From JAAYCI01 sp964367945 (GTDB lineage Bacteria; Bacillota; Clostridia; Oscillospirales; Ruminococcaceae): a stretch of 6,072 nt of DNA. Position numbers and translations under genes: made by a program. Of the stretch, positions 3,299-6,072 are shown one piece after another (the first letter of the stretch is position 1; each line of letters starts with the position of its first letter). The notes below the pieces were generated by a model. That model was not told where the DNA came from. It did no database searches and saw only the letters and a program-made list of their open reading frames with translations. Location of the stretch: the NCBI GenBank assembly GCA_964367945.1, contig CAYIZZ010000124.1:1-6072 (forward strand), given 5' to 3'.

Positions 3299-5692
3299 CT
3301 AGCTACGTAAAACTACCTGCATTTCAGAAAGCTTGGCCAATATTTTCTTTATGGTAGAGTCGGCTTGTTCGTCGGTGAGGGTAGCTTGTGTATCACGAAG
3401 CACTAAGCTGTACGCCAAACTCTTCTTTCCTTCTTCGATTTTATCGCCGGTGTAAATATCAAATAGCGTCAAATCTTGCAGACGTTTTCCGCCGGCGGCA
3501 CGAATAGTAGCGGCAATACTAGCGGCGGGCATATCGCTGTCTGCGACAAGAGCCAAGTCACGAGTGAGGGCAGGAAAGCGTGGAAGTGGCTGAGACTGAG
3601 GTGTATCACCACGTACAGAGAATAACACATCCATGTCTAAATCGGCTGCAACAACACGGGGTTTTGTGTCATAGTTTTCCAAAACAGCAGGATGGATCTC
3701 ACCGATGATACCCAGCTTTTTCCACTCGTCTTTTTCGGTGCTGCGAACATAAATGTCGGCACAACGACCGGGATGATATGAAGTGGTTTCGGTGTTGCGG
3801 CGGATTTCCCACAAAGGTACCTGAACCGAAGAAAGCACACTTTCAACCACACCTTTAAGTGTGAAATAATCCCAGTCTTTGCCGTATGCGGCCAAAATAG
3901 CCTTTTTCAGTTCTGTGGGCAAGTCACCCTCATTTTCAGCAGCACGATATTCTGTGGCCATATCAAACACGGCGCATTCTTCGGTGCGTGCGGCCCAGTT
4001 GCGCGCAGTTACCTCTAAAATGCTGGGCAGTGCAGTGGTGCGCATAAGGGAAGTGTCTTCACCCAATGGATGTAATATTTTGATGGTGTTGCGCAAAACA
4101 TCATTTTCAGCAAGGCAAATGGCGTCAAGGCTTTTCGGGCCGTAGAAACTAAATGTTTCACACTGCCAAAGTCCACAACCGACAAGAACATCAACCATCT
4201 TTTTATCAAAGCATTGACGCTCTGTGGGCATGGCTTGCGCTGTTCCTTGTAAAACGGTGGCGGCAACTTTGTTATACCCAACAAAACGGACCACTTCTTC
4301 GGCAATGTCACAGTCAAGTTTTACATCGGTTCTTGTGGTGGGAACAGTGATGGTATCACCGTCTACAGTAAAGCCGAGTGGCGTCAAAATATCTACAATT
4401 TCATCACGAGTTACAGTGATGCCAAGCAGACTGTTTACTCCTGAAACAGATAAAGGTATGCTGTATTCTTTTTTAGGCAGTGGATATATATCCACAGTAC
4501 CGTTTATGATATCGCCTGCATCAAGTTCTTTTACCAATTGTAAAGTGCGAGAAAGTGCAAGATCAATTATATTGGGGTCAAGGCCTTTCTCAAAACGTGA
4601 GGAAGACTCTGTGCGCAGGCCAAGTTTACGAGATGTGGCACGCACTGAAGGTCCGTGGAACGAGGCTAGCTCAAACACAACTTTTTTTGTAGTCTCATAC
4701 ACACCGGAATATTCACCACCCATGATGCCGGCAATGGCAATAGGTCCTTTATCATCGGCGATAACCATCATACTTTCATCTAAATTGCGAGTGACATCGT
4801 CTAACGTGACAATGGACTCGCCCGCCTTGGCAAAGCGTGTGGTGATGACACCACCGTTTACATAGGCATAGTCAAAAGCATGCATAGGCTGGCCGTATTC
4901 CAGCATAACATAGTTTGTGATATCCACGATATTGTTTATGGGACGAACTCCTGCATGACGCAGACGACGACGCATCCATTCTGGACTTTCTTTTATGCGC
5001 ACGTTGTCTATCATGGCCGCGGTATACCTTAGGCAAGTATCAGAGCTGTCGATAACAGCAGAAAGAAGGTCTGAAACATTACCGGAGCCGCTAGGTGTTT
5101 GCAAAGCGTTGTCGGAAAAAGGTACACCGAATGTTACAGCGGCTTCACGTGCCAGGCCACGAATGGACAAGCAGTCAGGACGGTTTGGTGTGATTTCAAA
5201 GGTGAACACATCTTCACACAGGCCAAGCGCTTCTGCGGCATTTGAGCCAAGAGGATACTCTTTATCAAGTACCATTATGCCGTCTTCAATAGCGCTGGGG
5301 TAGTCGTTTACAGTGAGGTTCAGCTCGGAAAGGCTGCATAGCATACCTTGGCTTTCCACACCGCGTAATTTACCACGTTTTATCTCTATGCCACCGGGAA
5401 GTTTTGCGCCGTGTAAAGCCACGGGACAAATCTCGCCACCGCTAAGGTTCTGCGCACCGGTAACAATCTGCACTGTTTCTGTGCCCACGTTGACCTTGCA
5501 AACCCATAAATGGTCGCTGTCAGCATGGCGCTCGATAGCATCAATACGGCCAATAACCACGTTTTGTATAGCGGTGCCCTCGTTTTCGTGGTGTTCCACT
5601 TTGCTTCCGGTCATGGTCATTTTATCGGCAAACTCAGCCGGTGTGGTGTTCACAGGGGCAAAGTCTTTCATCCAACTTAAAGGTAATTTCAT
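3299..5692 (-). CDS. pheT: Phenylalanine--tRNA ligase beta subunit
   Basis: Beta chain of the cytoplasmic (alpha-beta)2 enzyme that charges tRNA-Phe. It has 797 residues, the full bacterial length. Domains in order: N-terminal segment (MKLPLSWMKDF), tRNA-binding OB fold (about 40-150, with VVIGRI and HADSDHL), then the B3/B4 editing region (about 210-390). The latter contains PINNIVDITNYVMLEYGQP, HAFD (271-274), GIMGG (322-326) and SSRFEKGLDP (364-373). The B5 DNA-binding-like domain follows (about 405-475, ending RTDVKLDCDIAEEVVR), then the inactive synthetase-like core (about 480-690, with HPGRCADI 640-647 and GEIHP 664-668), and the C-terminal FDX-ACB anticodon-binding domain (about 703-796, FPALTRDLALV). 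The landmarks are intact, with no frameshift. The ATG overlaps the pheS stop as ATGA, with AGGAGG 9 bases upstream, so the two are translationally coupled in a pheST operon. Control signals lie upstream of pheS, outside the window. Confidence 0.98.
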   Translation of the reverse strand: MKLPLSWMKDFAPVNTTPAEFADKMTMTGSKVEHHENEGTAIQNVVIGRIDAIERHADSDHLWVCKVNVGTETVQIVTGAQNLSGGEICPVALHGAKLPGGIEIKRGKLRGVESQGMLCSLSELNLTVNDYPSAIEDGIMVLDKEYPLGSNAAEALGLCEDVFTFEITPNRPDCLSIRGLAREAAVTFGVPFSDNALQTPSGSGNVSDLLSAVIDSSDTCLRYTAAMIDNVRIKESPEWMRRRLRHAGVRPINNIVDITNYVMLEYGQPMHAFDYAYVNGGVITTRFAKAGESIVTLDDVTRNLDESMMVIADDKGPIAIAGIMGGEYSGVYETTKKVVFELASFHGPSVRATSRKLGLRTESSSRFEKGLDPNIIDLALSRTLQLVKELDAGDIINGTVDIYPLPKKEYSIPLSVSGVNSLLGITVTRDEIVDILTPLGFTVDGDTITVPTTRTDVKLDCDIAEEVVRFVGYNKVAATVLQGTAQAMPTERQCFDKKMVDVLVGCGLWQCETFSFYGPKSLDAICLAENDVLRNTIKILHPLGEDTSLMRTTALPSILEVTARNWAARTEECAVFDMATEYRAAENEGDLPTELKKAILAAYGKDWDYFTLKGVVESVLSSVQVPLWEIRRNTETTSYHPGRCADIYVRSTEKDEWKKLGIIGEIHPAVLENYDTKPRVVAADLDMDVLFSVRGDTPQSQPLPRFPALTRDLALVADSDMPAASIAATIRAAGGKRLQDLTLFDIYTGDKIEEGKKSLAYSLVLRDTQATLTDEQADSTIKKILAKLSEMQVVLRS

Positions 5693-6072
5693 GCTTTGGC
5701 GCCTCCTTTGCTAAACTGTTTCAAAAAGCGCAAATCGTTCTCATAAAGTGCGCGCATATCATCGATGCCGTAACGCATCAGTGTGATACGCTCAAGGCCG
5801 ATACCAAATGCAAATCCGGAGTAAATAGAGGAATCAATGCCGCAGTTTTCAAGAACTTTAGGGTGAACCATGCCGCAACCCAGCATCTCAATCCAGCCTT
5901 CGCCTTTACACATGCTACATCCACTTCCGCCGCATTTAAAGCAACTCATGTCCACCTCGGCCGAAGGCTCGGTGTAGGCGAAATGATGTGGGCGGAAACG
6001 TGTTTTAGTGTGTGGACCGTATAGCTTTTTAAAGAACATGTCAAGTGTGCCTTTTAGGTCGGTAAAGGTGAC
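5689..6072 (-). CDS. pheS: Phenylalanine--tRNA ligase alpha subunit, C-terminal part
   Basis: Catalytic alpha chain of PheRS; the last 127 or so residues are present and the 5' end lies beyond the window. The frame runs open to base 6072 and reads VTFTDLKGTLDMFFKKLYG before the Met at 6039, so that Met is internal, not the start. Class II synthetase motif 2 follows (RFRPHHFAYTEPSAEVD), then a Cys-rich insert (CFKCGGSGCSMCKGEGW) as in many Firmicutes enzymes and absent from the E. coli type. Next come EMLGCGMVHPKVL and motif 3 (GFAFGIGLERITLMRYGIDDMR) with its ATP-binding Arg. The stop TGA overlaps the pheT ATG by four bases (ATGA). The Cys pairs could bind a zinc ion, which is inference. Confidence 0.97.
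   Translation of the reverse strand, partial: VTFTDLKGTLDMFFKKLYGPHTKTRFRPHHFAYTEPSAEVDMSCFKCGGSGCSMCKGEGWIEMLGCGMVHPKVLENCGIDSSIYSGFAFGIGLERITLMRYGIDDMRALYENDLRFLKQFSKGGAKA

Noticed and set aside
4224..4865. Long plus-strand ORF (213 codons) and other plus-strand ORFs between 3879 and 6024.
   Set aside because: They lie antisense to pheT and pheS, which are unambiguous along their whole length; no ribosome binding sites or family motifs are seen. They are codon-bias shadows.

Overview
The window looks like part of a low-to-moderate-GC Firmicutes chromosome, most likely a gut-type clostridium. The reasons are consensus sigma-A-type promoters, strong GAGGAGG-type ribosome binding sites, U-tract terminators, a PheS carrying the Cys-x2-Cys pairs common in clostridial enzymes, and a small double zinc-ribbon protein typical of Clostridia. 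No mobile element, CRISPR array or defence system is visible. The taxonomic placement is inference from gene type only.

Layout. (1) Bases 1-389 (+) are the C-terminal end of polynucleotide phosphorylase (pnp: end of the KH domain, then S1), closed by a strong terminator at 399-440. (2) About 1.2 kb of visibly AT-rich sequence (roughly 440-1590) has no convincing intact long gene. It holds a second, bidirectional hairpin terminator (470-510), an exact 13-bp tandem duplication (526-551), a doubtful 75-codon minus-strand ORF (548-775), a possible relic of a YtqB-type rRNA methylase-like gene (840-1091, +), and a well-formed minus-strand promoter plus ribosome binding site driving a 14-codon ORF (1397-1441). 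This stretch is best read as a decayed gene region with one possibly live small transcription unit. (3) On the minus strand lies a 95-residue double zinc-ribbon protein (1630-1917) with its own terminator. Its 5' leader contains a degenerate tRNA (1943-2018), apparently transcribed from a near-consensus promoter at 2080-2108. (4) A divergent intergenic region leads into a stand-alone ribokinase/PfkB-family sugar kinase (2313-3212, +) with a textbook promoter. (5) A 19-bp perfect hairpin separates the kinase from the convergent pheST operon. pheT is complete (3299-5692, -) and overlaps the end of pheS (5689-6072, -, 5' end outside the window) by the four bases ATGA.

How the genes relate. pnp (RNA turnover) and pheST (Phe-tRNA charging) are housekeeping genes that meet around accessory single-gene units. 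The zinc-ribbon gene and the kinase are divergently transcribed, each from its own promoter; nothing ties them to one pathway. The items most worth a second look are the tRNA-derived sequence inside the zinc-ribbon mRNA leader, the 14-codon ORF with full expression signals and an operator-like palindrome in its promoter, and the gene relics between pnp and the zinc-ribbon gene.
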